From Echinococcus granulosus (taxonomy: Eukaryota; Platyhelminthes; Cestoda; Cyclophyllidea; Taeniidae), in the NCBI RefSeq assembly GCF_000524195.1, contig NW_020170393.1:491548-555547 (forward strand): a stretch of DNA of 64,000 nucleotides, read 5' to 3'. Below the pieces are notes generated by a model. The model searched no databases and was not told the origin of the DNA. It was given only the letters and a program-made list of their open reading frames with translations. The number at the start of each line of letters is the position of its first letter. The stretch's first letter is position 1. This document shows, piece after piece, positions 12,743 to 25,988 of the stretch. The translations under genes were made by a program, and so were the position numbers.

Positions 12743-13821
12743 TGTGCAGTGCCCCGAGACTTCCCCGAAGGTGAAGGAAGGTATAATCGGCGAGAAGTAC
12801 ATGTACTGACGACGTACCGAAGAGATGAAGAGCTACTGGTACGGTCCGGAGGCCAGCCTACGCGGCGAAGGTTTAATGGAGGCGATTTAAATTGATCCCT
12901 TTATCAAAGCCGGGAGGCGAAAACACAATTAACGCATTACATAGCTTCTTTCCTCTTTTGCGCGTTTTTTTCGGTCCTCCCCTTGGTCAACTTCCCATGT
13001 TGACCATTACATCGCACTCACGCGCCAACTGTGCCAGTCGTCGAATTTCCATGTGGCTAAGAAGACACTGATCCCCATTGGCAATTCCAGTGAATCTGGA
13101 GTTTTGGCCTATGTAGGAACTGGAGTCGGGGAGGGAAAATCATGCTAACCATCACGCGTGTCCATAGTTTGTAGTAAGAACAGTGACCCACAAGGAGAGT
13201 CATGTAAGATGGGTTGGGGTTTAACAGTTCCGTGGGGGTAGGGTTTTGAGTCTATTCATCCTTGCCAATTAGTTCTCACTTTAGTGCTACCTGAATATAT
13301 GTATCTCGGTTCTTTCCAGATAGAAGAGAGGTGGAGGGGTATAGCTTGTTCATTTAGTTGATATCTACATTCAGGTTTTGTCGATAGCTCTGTAACGAAC
13401 TAATCCAGATGGTTCATGGCTAGTGTCGCTTTGGCTACCTATAGCTTTCCTACAGGCCACGGAACCGTGGTAATTGCCAATGATGGACGTCATTTCCAGC
13501 CCTTCTGTTTAGAGATCTTCACCGATTCTCCCTTCTGCAGCAATATGCACTTCTTCTGCCCCGCTGAGTTATATCAACCACCAGTAGAAATTTGGACAGT
13601 TGTCCTTTAAAATCGGATCTACCAATATAACGAACCGAGACCTCCTTGAAGGCGAAAGAAGACATAATGCTGGAGTAGAGTATAAGTTGTTGACGTACAG
13701 AAGGACTGGAAGGCTACTGATATAGCTCAGAGGCCAGCCCACCGGGCGAAGGTACCGTGACGAAGCCCCAAAGTGGCCCCTCTCCAAAACCGGGGGTTGA
13801 AAAAACAACCAACGTATTACA
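12743..13821 (-). mobile_element. Full-length TRIM retrotransposon (two LTRs), inverted
   Basis: Read on the minus strand: the left LTR begins at 13821 (gtattaca reversed gives TGTAATAC) and ends near 13628; the interior runs to about 12961; the polypurine tract is the complement of cttctttcctcttttgcgc at 12945-12963; the right LTR spans 12941-12743 and ends in the complement of tgtgcagtgcccc. Total about 1,079 bp with ~195-bp terminal direct repeats. There is no protein of element origin. The LTRs differ at many positions, so the insertion is old. I see no clear target-site duplication. Confidence 0.88.
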
Positions 13822-14446
13822 CTTGTTCCACTTCTGTCCCACCTTCAATCACATGTTCTTTAAAAAGACAAGCGCTTCTCTTCACGGTGCCTTACATCGA
13901 ATTCGGATTTCTTGTGACACCTTGCTATGTGTCAACAAAAGCTTTATTATGGTGGCATGGTGTAGTGGGACAGCTAGTCAGGGCGGTGTCACCAGTCACA
14001 GTGAGGAATGGATTCCTATGAAGTCTAGTGCTACGTGGCAGTTCAGGTAAACAGACAAGCTTCACACTAGGCGTGATTACACTGTTCATCCTGTGTAATG
14101 ACAATCAAATTGCAAATAAGGTGCCAAAACTACAGTGAGAAGTTAGTAGCGTGCTCACTAGACAATGCGGCATTCATTTCGAGGCAGTAATTGCCGATTT
14201 TACCTTCTACCATGTCTAGACTATGCCCCAACTTTGTTAGTGAAGTACTTCAGCTTTACCTTATCCTCCTTTTGTAATTATTTCCTACTTTTTATTTAAT
14301 TTGTTCTATCTTTTGTCTAGGTGCCATTGTTAATTGGAGGAGTTTAACAACCCAAAATTTGAGGAACTGCTCAATTAATGTCGTCTTAATTGTAATGCTT
14401 TAATTGTTTCGTTAACTTCTATTGGTTTCAATGGCACTTAGGGCAA

Positions 14447-15025
14447 ATGAGCTCAAACATCCCTGCTGTTGATTCTAACACTGCAGAACTTGGCACCTCA
14501 GTTGACCTTGAAAGACGGATTTTGACCCTTGAAGATGCTACCTTTTCCCAAGTCCTTTCGATCTATCCGAACTCTTCCATGAATCAACTGAGGGAACCTT
14601 CAGCCCTGAAAGATCTTTGGATTTCTGGAACTAAGACCTAAATCTTCTAGGGAACCACCTCGGAGTTGGTTTGTGATAATTCACCTCCTGCCGAAGTTGT
14701 AAACATCAATGAGGGCTTTTCCTATACACTCTTGCCATTCACAATGGAAAGTCTTGGAGGGCCACCCAGAACGCCGTAAGATCCCCAAAATGCCGCACTC
14801 CATTTGTCGTCAGTCACCCAAGGCAGCACTTCGACCGTTGGTACGACTACGGAGGTGCCCGCTGCAGTTCAGCAGGAGAAAGGAGACGAGAGCGCAATAG
14901 CCATATCAGACGAGAGACGCCGGTCGTCGCCGTCTTTACTGTCGACATCATCACCGGTGCAGCTCCAATCGATTCTTCGTTCAGTGATCTGGCCTCTGTG
15001 CGTCGACAAAACATATTCTGTCTAA
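14447..15025 (+). pseudogene. Stop-interrupted coding-like frame, possible decayed gene copy
   Basis: A single reading frame starting at ATG 14447 shows protein-like, Ser/Thr/Pro-rich sequence for over 500 bp but carries stops at 14639 (TAA), 14648 (TAG) and 14777 (TAA). Segments include LTLEDATFSQVLSIYPNSS, NINEGFSYTLLPFTMESLGG and EKGDESAIAISDERRRSSP. The same frame resumes after each stop, which suggests point-mutation decay rather than introns, although ACGCC|gtaaga at 14771-14781 could be a donor. The 3' end runs into a TRIM LTR at about 14985. I do not recognise the parent gene. A diverged real gene with unseen introns is the alternative. Confidence 0.3.
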
Positions 15026-15994
15026 GTATTACTTCTTCTTTCGTCTTCAGGGAAGTATTGGGGCGCTGCATTGGTGACAGCAGAAAGCTAGCCACATCTT
15101 AAAGGGCAAATATCCTCCCTTCTACTGCAGGGTGATTAAATATTAGCGGGACAGAAGGGCACATGCCATAGATGGGAGAATCGGTGAAGGTCCCCTTCAG
15201 AAAAGCTGAAAATGACGTCTATCTTCGGCGACTATCCCAGTCTCATGGTCTGCAGGAACACCATTAACAACTGAGGCGATACTGGTCGTGAACCTTCTGG
15301 AAAACTCGTTGCAGAGCTGCCTACAGTACCTGAATGAAGATATCAGCTAAGTGAATACTCTATACCTCCTCCACCTCTCTACTAGATAGACAGCGATGAG
15401 ATGCATATGGCTGGGTAGCACTAAAGTGAGAACCAAGTAGCAGGAAAGGATGGACGCTAAGCCATATCCAAAAAGAACCATCTTAGACCTCGTCCTGTTA
15501 TATGCCTCTGCCTTTGGACCAGTGCTCCTAGGACTAGCGACGGAAACGCGCGATGACCAACACATTTTCCTCCGTTCCGGACTCCAGTCCCGATACAGAA
15601 CGGAACTCCAGGTCCACTGGAATTGCCAAGAGGGATTAGTGACGATGCAGTCAGACATCTCCTCAGTTGTATGGAAACTCAATGACTGGCACAGTTGGCT
15701 GGTGGGTTTTTCACCGGAGCACCAATTATGTTGTGATGATCAATGCGGGTGGTTGGCCAAGAGAAGAGCCGGGGACAATGCGCAAAAGAGGAGAGGGGAT
15801 ATATAATACCCTGATTGATTGTTCACCTCTTTGTTTTGGTTTCGTGGGGATTTGGGGCTCTGCGACAGCATTTCCGCTGAGTGGCATGATCCTCGAACCA
15901 TGGCGGTGGCCCTCCAGTTCATCTGTACGTACCTAATGCATATTGGGCTCGAGTATTGTCTTCTTCGGTCCCCAGGAAAGTCTCGGAGAAATTA
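14985..15994 (+). mobile_element. TRIM retrotransposon with two LTRs, 5'-truncated
   Basis: The left LTR is truncated (about 14985-15070: cgtcgacaaaacatattctg to ggggcgctgca). The primer-binding site is TGGTGACAGCAG at 15072-15083. The interior contains the family landmarks cacatcttaaagggcaaat, aactgaggcgatactgg and ccactggaattgccaagagg. The polypurine tract gcaaaagaggagagggg ends at 15798 and the right LTR spans about 15802-15994 (tataatacc to tctcggagaaatt). A 118-codon frame at 15450-15806 runs through the interior and tract but is not element-encoded in any recognisable way. Confidence 0.88.
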
Positions 15995-16652
15995 AAAAAC
16001 TCTAACCACTTAAGGCCTCGAAGTAAAAAAGGTGGTGAGGCACTGACGATTCAACCTACGTAAGCACCTTCCGAGACCTCCCGCAAAACCTGGACGAAAC
16101 TCCGATCTCAAGAGGATGTGTATTACCACAGCTCAGCCAACTTGTTATAGTTGCAAAAGTATAGTTTCTTTGGGAAAAAGAGACCAGGGTTAACGTGGCA
16201 CCAAACCCCTACAGGATATCCATACTTTAAAAAAGCCATTATAAGATCAGTGTACCAACCGCAGGTGCTCAAACTCCCCGTTATGAAATAAAATCCTCGA
16301 AACAGGATGCCACGAAGAGGAGAGGGGCTCATCCTAGCGCCCTACGAGCTGCCCATCCTAATCCTTCCTTCAGCAAGTACTCTGAAGAATCTATTACTAG
16401 CTTCTTACTGTGTAGGAAGTAAGAACAATTTTGTAGTAAACTTGAACTGTCTAAACAACGTTATCGTATTCTTTAAATGCTGATAATAAAGATAAAAAAT
16501 TTCAGATAAATGACGCTATATTTCTCGACAGACCCGATAAGGAAGCAAAAGTTCTAACGGCACAATTAGCAAAAGGCCAGAAGCTCAAAACAAGGAGAAA
16601 GACACCTTAGTTGCATTCTGATAAAAAAAGCGGTTGGAAATCAGGATACGGT
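15995..16652. other. 3' flank of the calcyphosine-like gene
   Basis: There is no exon. On the minus strand this is the 3' UTR or downstream region of the EF-hand gene; I see no canonical AATAAA close to the stop. Confidence 0.5.
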
Positions 16653-18683
<2,031 letters not shown>

Positions 18684-19469
18684 TGAAAACACCGATTATA
18701 TTAAGCAACCGACAATGCGACCGCACAACGCTAGGCGTGAAGCGCCTTGTGTATTGAACAAAGCGGTACCTAAAAGAGATGATGTAACTCAGTAGGTTAC
18801 AGAAACCTTCCCAGTAAATTGTGGTGTCTAGGCATGAGCTGTTTTGATTCATCAATAAAGTCTATTTTTTGCAAAACTTCTGAATATCAGCCCACAACAG
18901 TATGGAATTTTATTCTAGCCACGTATATTATAGCCCGTCCTTCAAATATGGTATTAAAGATTAATAAGAATTTAATTAAACCTTATTGTTCTGCAGACGA
19001 ACGCGAGTTTTAAAGTGTGAGATCGATAAAAGGCATAAAATTATTTTTGATAGTTTTAGCATTAATGCTATATTAACATCTGATCAAAAATAATTCGAGT
19101 GTTGAAAAACATGCAGATATTAAGTGTTTAAAGTCTCCTGCTTTCAAACTCAATTGATGTCTTCGTATGCGAGCTGCATCTGTTCGAAAAGAACAACAGA
19201 AATAAATAACAAATAAAATTGCTTACTCACATCCACGACTTTCTCCTTTGACCATGTATATCATAAATCAAGGTTTAATAAGAACAATATGTTTTGCAGG
19301 TTGTAAGTCATGATATTCAAAGGTGTAATTATGTTATTATACATACTTGAATATATTTGTGCCTTTACTGGGAAGTGATTATTTGACATTCTTTAATTTT
19401 AATAGACTGCACAACCTTGCTTACTTACAGAACTTGTGTGTGTGCCCTGCCAGTTGGGCCTGTGACTGG
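18684..19469. promoter_or_regulatory. Shared 5' region of two divergent genes
   Basis: This 786-bp AT-rich interval separates the start codons of the calcyphosine-like gene (-) and the reductase gene (+), so it must contain both promoters and 5' UTRs. It holds a nested inverted repeat: arms aattatttttgat at 19039-19051 and atcaaaaataatt at 19083-19095 enclosing the perfect 14-bp palindrome tagcattaatgcta at 19057-19070. An acceptor-like ttgcttacttacag ends at 19430, 39 bp before the reductase ATG, and could be a trans-splice or 5'-UTR intron site. Confidence 0.55.
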
Positions 19470-20493
19470 ATGGCTGGTTTCGTCCTTGTTTGTGTTGTGG
19501 GATTTGTTCTATTTAAATTATTTTATTTTGCGTGGACCATATTAAGATATTTCGATCCTATTAAACATGCACTTTCGAAGCGGCATGAACTCAGACGCGC
19601 TGGCGATTGGGCCATCATAACCGGTTCGACTGACGGCATTGGCAGGGCCTTCGCAGAGGAACTTGCCAGTGATGGACTCAATATTTTCCTTATCAGTCGC
19701 AATGCCGAAAAACTTCTCCACGTGTCCCAGGACCTTGAACACGAACAAAAAGTTCAGACGAAGTATTTTGTTGCTGACTTCACAAAGGTACGGTGCGTAT
19801 ATGTGTCTTATATCTTGCTTTTTAATTTCTTCACCTGGAATTTTTCAATGCTAGGGTGATTTCTATGAGGCTCTGAAACGCGAAATCGATGCCCTTTCCT
19901 CGGTCGCCTGTCTTATCAATAACGTCGGGATGTCCCAGATTTGCGCGGGTCCAATAGCTACCTGTGAATTTCTGAGCACCGAATTTATCCAGCGTATGAT
20001 TTTCTGCAATGCTATATCCACCGCCTGTATGACACGAATTACAATGCCGAAGATGCTATTGTCCTATGAGAAAGACCCCAAGCATCCGCCTTGCATTATC
20101 AACATGTCCTCCGTATCGGCCATCTACCCTCGTCCCTACAAATCCCTCTATGCCGCGTGCAAGTCATTTGTGCAGAACTTCTCTGCTTCTGTTTCCGGTG
20201 AAACAAGGGGACTTTTGGACACTCGGATTCGATTTCTCACCCTCACTCCAGGCTTCGTTTGGACGCCTAGTAGGGGCGAAAAGAAAGTTAATTTCTTCAA
20301 ACCCACTCCCGAGTTATTTGCCAACTCGGCGCTGGGTATGATCGGCGTAGCCTCTCAATGTTGCGGCTTCATGCCACACGAGTTGATGGTCTTTGGTTTA
20401 GGACTGCTGCCCGGCTACCTTCGTGATTGGGTCATCGCCAAATTTGAACTTAAGCAAAGGGAGAAATTTCAGTTACACGAGAAGGCCCAGTAG
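19470..20493 (+). CDS. HSD17B12: Very-long-chain 3-oxoacyl-CoA reductase (17-beta-HSD type 12-like)
   Basis: NADPH-dependent reduction of 3-ketoacyl-CoA, the second step of microsomal fatty-acid elongation, expected in the ER membrane. Two exons, 19470-19787 and 19855-20493, with a 67-nt phase-0 intron (gtacgg...ctag), give 318 aa, close to human HSD17B12. ATG 19470 is the first in-frame methionine; the longer frame to 19347 has no ATG. Residues 2-25 are a membrane helix. The short-chain dehydrogenase motifs are complete: cofactor loop TGSTDGIG at 51-58, NNVG at 128-131, catalytic Ser192, Tyr205 and Lys209 in YAACK, and the family segment LTPGFVWT. The C-terminus (HEKAQ) has no KKXX retrieval signal. 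It is head to head with the calcyphosine-like gene. Some 17-beta-HSD activity on steroids is possible but not shown. Confidence 0.95.
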
Positions 20494-21343
20494 ATAAACT
20501 TTGTACGAATCTTTCAGTTCTTTTCTTTTTCTTAATGATTGTTAATTTTCCAGCCAATCCTTTCCTATTTGTGTTAACCGGTATATTGTCCCTTGAAATG
20601 GTGTGAGTCTGATTGTTAATTAATTTATTTACACTTGTATAAACAAAACAAATAAGAGTTCGTTCTTGCATGCGAATTGATCGTCCCTTATTTCCGGTGA
20701 ATTGCAGAAGTCGTAGTAATAGGAGCTGGGTGTTTCAGTCACTGGGCAATGGCGTAGTTGGTTCCTATTGAACGCATATTTTGAGGCTTTTAATTAGTAC
20801 AGAACAATGGAGTCATCTATTATCCCCTTTGGGTGCCAAGTCTTAGCGGTTCTGGATTTAGAAATTTTGGTAGTAATGTTTACTACACCGTAAACGTTTC
20901 TAATTTGGGATCCGTTTTCGTTACCCACCACTTAACTCAATACGTGTTTGGGAAGTAAATATGGTTACGTCGCGGAACGAACCTGGTCTACGATTTCGTT
21001 CTTTAGTGGAACAGAAAGGTCCTCTAGTAAGTGTGTCTGTGTTTTTGGTGGCTTATTTCGGTCTCTGTTTACACTTCGTAAATAAACACCGGATGCTTCT
21101 TCCCCTTGGCGTCCCACGTCTACCCTTCTCCTTTGTGTTTACGGTCTGAATTTTGACGGCACACTGACCACTTCACTACGTTCATGCGGCCTGTGGTGCT
21201 GTTCGACTAAATGCCAAATTCTTCGGAGAAATTGGTTGTGGTTATTATCAAGACTTTGTGGTTTTTTGGGTGAACATGTACCATTTCGATGCGTTGCATG
21301 TAGGTACACTTTGTGCCTCTGTAGTCACATTATATGTAAAGAA
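20494..21343. other. Intergenic, no gene seen
   Basis: This is the 3' flank of the reductase gene. It is AT-rich without a recognisable exon; aacaaataag near 20650 may be a weak poly(A) signal region. Confidence 0.5.
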
Positions 21344-21545
21344 TTGGTAGCGCAGCCCCTTGAGACTTCTCTGAAGACGAAAGAAGACACAATGCTCGGG
21401 GAGAATATGTACTGTCGACCTACAGAAGGGCTTAGGGGCACTGGCATAGCCCGAAGGCAAGGCTGCCCGGCTAATGCACAGTGGTGGAGCCCTAAGTGGC
21501 CCGTTACCAAAAGCGGAAGTTAAACAAGCATTTGAAGCATTGTAA
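21344..21545 (-). repeat. Near-complete solo TRIM LTR, inverted
   Basis: On the plus strand it reads ggtagcgcagccccttgagac through acagaagggcttaggggc to cattgtaat, i.e. the whole LTR in reverse. There is no interior sequence on either side. Confidence 0.85.
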
Positions 21546-23375
21546 TAGTTTTTCCCACTATTTAGTTCCTGACTTACACAGCTAGGTCATTTGTTGTTCT
21601 TTTAATAAGGGACGTTAATAAAATTGTCTGGTTTTGTAGGTGTGTGTGCTTTGTAGACACCACTAACAACGGTTTTTGCTTGTCGTCTGGACCAGTCAAT
21701 TTTGCTTCAGATGTATCATCAAACTAATCTTGTATTCACAGCACACTTTGCGAACATTTAAACGGCTAAAATTGTTTACTGACATCTATTGACAGATTTA
21801 AGAGATATGTGACAGTTCAAATAAACGAAGGCATGTCTTGAGACACTGTGACCGTCCAAGTTCACTGGTAAACGATTGCAGTGGGAAAACATGTCCGGTG
21901 AAAAAGCGCACAACACGTCCATGACAGCATTTTGCTTATCACAAATAACTGAAAGGATGGTTTGACTCGTTGCCTAAATTAAAATACGAAGTTTAAAAGC
22001 GATTCCCATGGCAGGGGGTAAAGGTTTGCCAGTTGGTATTGCAAGATGGGCAAGGCACCAGAAACGGTCAATTTCTCCGGTCAACCACAGTGCGTTCAGT
22101 GCTTTGGCGTTCATTTCTTTCCGTGAATTGCACAAATTAAGGTACATGTCTCACGATGCTCCTTCATCCCCAGTGACGAGGCCAAGGGCCACATTTGACA
22201 TTGGTGATGCCTTCATCGGTGTGCTCCTTCTACGCCTTCCTCCCCTTGTCTATCCGATGCATTCGGTAGCTATTTTCCCTCATTCATCCGCCCTCATCCC
22301 CTTTGCTTCATCCATCCGCTTCGTCCTTTGGCACTCTTCTTCGACGTCTTTCTCCCCCTGTTCATTCAACATTCAGCCCGACTGCAAAATCCTTCACAGA
22401 TGGCCTCGTGATGCCCCGTCCCGTGACTCCACGCTGCCTCAAAGCCATGCTTTATGTACTACCGGGATATCCGTCTGATTTGATGCAGCAGGAGGGCTAT
22501 GGGTGGCCGTCAGGTAGCACTTAGGTAAAGATGTCCAGAATGGGTCTAACTTGTAGTGGTTTTTGTGTGGCGAAGGCAAAACCGTTAGACATGCAGTGTC
22601 CATAGTTTAGTTTGCGAATACAGCACTTGCACTTTGAGTAAACAAACCACTTTATCTGACCTGTTTTGTGCTGAATGAAGATTTGAATATGCTGAACTCT
22701 TTTGATGGGGGGTAACTGGTCCAGAAAAACCGTCCTTTTCAAAAGGGATCCGCATGCTACACCTCTACATGGGGGGAGGCATTTCCCTTTCTAGAAAGTT
22801 CTCCTGACCGAATGGCACAATGGGAAAGGACTCACCAAGGGCAAGAAGGTACAGTGGGCTTGAATTACTACAGAAGAGATGGGATCACAAACACTTGAGA
22901 GGTAGCCTGACGGTCAGCTTTTATTACCCGCGCCATGTAGTCTGAGACCTTTATAACCGTTCATGTAACATGCACCAACACTAACTCAAATTGACAACAT
23001 TTTTTGTCTATTGGCGGTTTAACGGCATTTAGAGGTGGAATAAATAGGCTCCGACGCAGGCTATGCACAGTCGAAGCGTAGTTGCTGATGACATCGCCAA
23101 CTTTGTCCACTTTCGGCTGCTAATGGATGAAAGCTGCTTAAAACAGCATTTCGTGATGGAGAGGGAGGAGCTAGGGGAGATTTGGTAGGGTAGTGAGGAG
23201 CTTCGGCCGAATAATGGAAAAGTGTTTTGACTTGAGAGTGCTCAGGCATAGGTAGTGGATGGTGGTTGTAATTTCTTGGATCAACTGTGTGTACAAAACT
23301 TGTGTAATTTACTTGCCTCATATACCTCGTCCATCAAGAAAGTGAATATGTATAAAATACAACGTATAGATCGAA
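21546..23375. other. Intergenic, no supported gene
   Basis: It contains a 156-codon frame at 22008-22478 (+) that I do not accept as a gene (no family, no splice context). No other structure was recognised. Confidence 0.45.
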
Positions 23376-24388
23376 TGCAACACCCTAAGCATTTCCTGAA
23401 GTCGAATGAAGCCATAGCCAAATTGTCGAGGCTTTCGAAGGGCCGGACGGCCGCAGACCTGCCACCGATGGGAATTGCAATGAAGGAGCCTTGACAGTCT
23501 ATGTAACCAAGTCCCTGTGTTCCCCATAGTCACTTCACGCCTCAGCCATGCCAACAGAGTCGGTAGCATAAGGAAAACATCCACCAACCAACCAAACGTG
23601 CCCGTCATCAAATTTGCCTGCATCTGAGAAGGTATCTGACTGCATCGTCACTGATCCCTCTTGGCAATTCCACTGGATCTGAATTTTCAGCCTGTTTGGG
23701 AACTTCAGGGCGAATAAGCTGATCATCTAATATGTCCATCGCTAGTCGCACGAACATGGATCCAAGAGCCAAACCGTTTGATAAAGTAAGGATTTAAAAT
23801 CATTTAGTAGGGATAAGGTTTGGCGTCAGTTCCTCCTTACCACTTTGTTCTCACTTTAGTGCTGTCCAGCCATATCTACCTCCCTGGATTCTATCCAACA
23901 AATGGAGAAGTGAAGGAGGGGGTATCGTGTTTTCACTTCATTGACATCTTCATACAGGCTCCCTAGGCAGCTCCGTAACGAACTTTTCCAGTTGTTAACA
24001 GTATTCCCACAGAACACTGGACTGGATGGCTGTCATAGGTAGACGTCATTTAAAGACCTTCTACCAGGAATCGAAACTAGTTCTCTCATCTGCAGCATAT
24101 CAACTTCTTCCGTCACATTACGGCTTAGCAGTCAGTGATAGGAATCAGGGTGGCTGTCCTTTATGCTCGGATTAGCTTTCTGCTGCCAACAACGCAGCAT
24201 CCTGGAGCCTTTCCTGAAGTCAAAGGAAGACATAGTACTTGAACAGAATATGGGTTATCGTCGTACAGTAGGGCTAGGGATTGCGAGCATGGTACTAAGA
24301 CCATGCTGCCTACGGGAAGTACAATTACGGAGCCTTAAGTGCCAGTGCAATCAAATATGAAACTTAAACAAACAACTAAAGTATTACA
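23376..24388 (-). mobile_element. TRIM retrotransposon with two LTRs, inverted
   Basis: On the minus strand the left LTR runs from 24388 (complement of gtattaca) to about 24192, followed by primer-binding site TGTTGGCAGCAG (complement of 24180-24191) and the interior with ccagtggaattgccaagagg-type sequence near 23640-23670. The right LTR, shortened and diverged, spans about 23515-23376 (plus strand tgcaacaccctaag onward). It has no element-encoded protein. Confidence 0.82.
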
Positions 24389-25384
24389 TGGGCATATTTA
24401 AGCATCTGGACAAAGATCGGCTCGAACCCGACAGCTCACATCTTTCCTGCCTTATCACGCCTCACACCCGAATATCCAAGCGGCACATAAGGCATGGTTC
24501 TAAGTAGAAATGAAGTCACGGCATGTAAGACCATGAGCTCATCTGGAAGGGGTTCTGTACTCTAGCAGGAAGTTAGACAAACAAGGGCTAGAAGAAATCA
24601 AAAAAAGGTGTGAATGGACAAAGGGAGTGGTTGGATAAAGTGTAATAGTGAAGGAAAGTAGCGAATGAATACATCAGGTAAGAGGGAAAGGAAGGCGAAG
24701 AAAAAGAAAAAGAAAACGGACGAAGGAAGCATCCATGTGAAGTCTGGCACTAGCCGTCGCCACTGTGGATAAAAGCGCATTGTGAGGCATGCGCCTCAGT
24801 TTCGTGAGCTAAGGAAAGAAATGGACTTCGAAACATTAAATGCACAGTTTTTAAAGGGAGCGATTGACTAGCTCTGGTGCTGTTCCGTAGAATTTGTTCG
24901 CTTACAAAGACAAGTCTTTTAAAATAAACTAATATGATGAAATTTTGTTTGGGGGTAGTCGACTTAGTTGGAAGCACATTGGTACTGCTTGAGAATTCGT
25001 TTGTTTAACGGTTAACCAAAACTTGAAATCGGGATCCACGTAGCAATAATATGTTCGACTGAATTTAGTCACCGCAAATAGCAAAACACATCAACACATT
25101 TAGTGCCTGGTAGATTTGCATAAATGAACGCTTTCTTAGCGTATTTATTGGGAAGTATTACTGCGTGGCTGTAAGGAAATTTTTAGAAGTATCCTAAATT
25201 TCCACCGTCATTTTGATAAGAAATCTTTGTATTGTCAATATATCCCAAGACGCAATTCTCATGTTCTGCCTATAAAATTGAGAAAAGTTATTTTTGGGGA
25301 CAGGTAGTGGAAATATATGCATTGCTCCTATTTTCAACTCTCGGCTTTGTTTCAACAGTCGATGAAGGGTTTAACTTAGTATAT
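24389..25384. other. Intergenic, no gene seen
   Basis: A purine-rich segment (aagagggaaaggaaggcgaag, then aaaaagaaaaagaaaacgg) lies near 24680-24720. I see no exon. Confidence 0.45.
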
Positions 25385-25508
25385 CCGCTTGGCGACGTGG
25401 CCTCCGGTCTAAGTTAGTAGCCTAAAGTCCTTTCATGTGGCACCAATACACCTTTTGTTTCAGTATTATGGCTTTTATTGTCTTTAGGGAGGAATCGGGA
25501 CGCTGCAA
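25385..25508 (+). repeat. Degenerate TRIM LTR fragment
   Basis: It aligns loosely with the central and 3' LTR: gtagcctaaagtcctttc, cagtattatggcttttattg, gaatcgggacgctgca. It ends 480 bp upstream of the Axin start codon. Confidence 0.55.
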
Positions 25509-25988
25509 TGTACGCTTAAAAATTGTACGTTCGCAAATATTACGGAAATCCATCTAATGTTGTAGTAGTACATTTGACAAATGCGTGGCTCGCCATTTGA
25601 AACTGTTTATATGTCAACAAGAATACTTCTTATTTCGATCTCGTTTAATGACTTAAATCCCTTGAAATATTTTCCATTTTTCATCTTCTTCTAATCGTGT
25701 TGTTAGGGTACAAAGGTGTGATAATAAATACTATATACGACTTAAACATATTCGGCAAAATTAATTGCACTGCCATTTTCAAGGTCATTTAAAACTAAGC
25801 AATTTCACTTATTGTTTAAGCTTACTAAGAACAGTCAATTTATTGAAATCCAGCTACGCGCATATTCGAGGAGTATTTGCTATTCGTGGTTAGTCGTTTT
25901 CGTGCTTGGCGTCTCGTCGATCACTCACACTAACAGACCAATGCATTTGTAGCCTTACTGTTCTTTTGGTGCATTTAAGCTGCTAACC

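Noticed and set aside
13951..13978. GTGGCATGGTGTAGTGGGACAG, tRNA A-box-like
   Set aside because: No matching B box (GTTCGAATC-like) at the right distance and no acceptor stem.
15450..15806. 118-codon frame inside a TRIM interior
   Set aside because: It runs through the polypurine tract and into the LTR and is not open in the other copies, so it is not an element protein.
21371..21382. CTGAAGACGAAA inside the LTR, resembling the hammerhead ribozyme core CUGANGA...GAAA
   Set aside because: There is only one base between the two core elements, so helix II cannot form, and I see no flanking cleavage-site context. Likely coincidence within the LTR consensus.
22008..22478. 156-codon plus-strand open frame
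   Set aside because: Composition follows the local pyrimidine-rich DNA; a second frame is open over the same bases; no family match.
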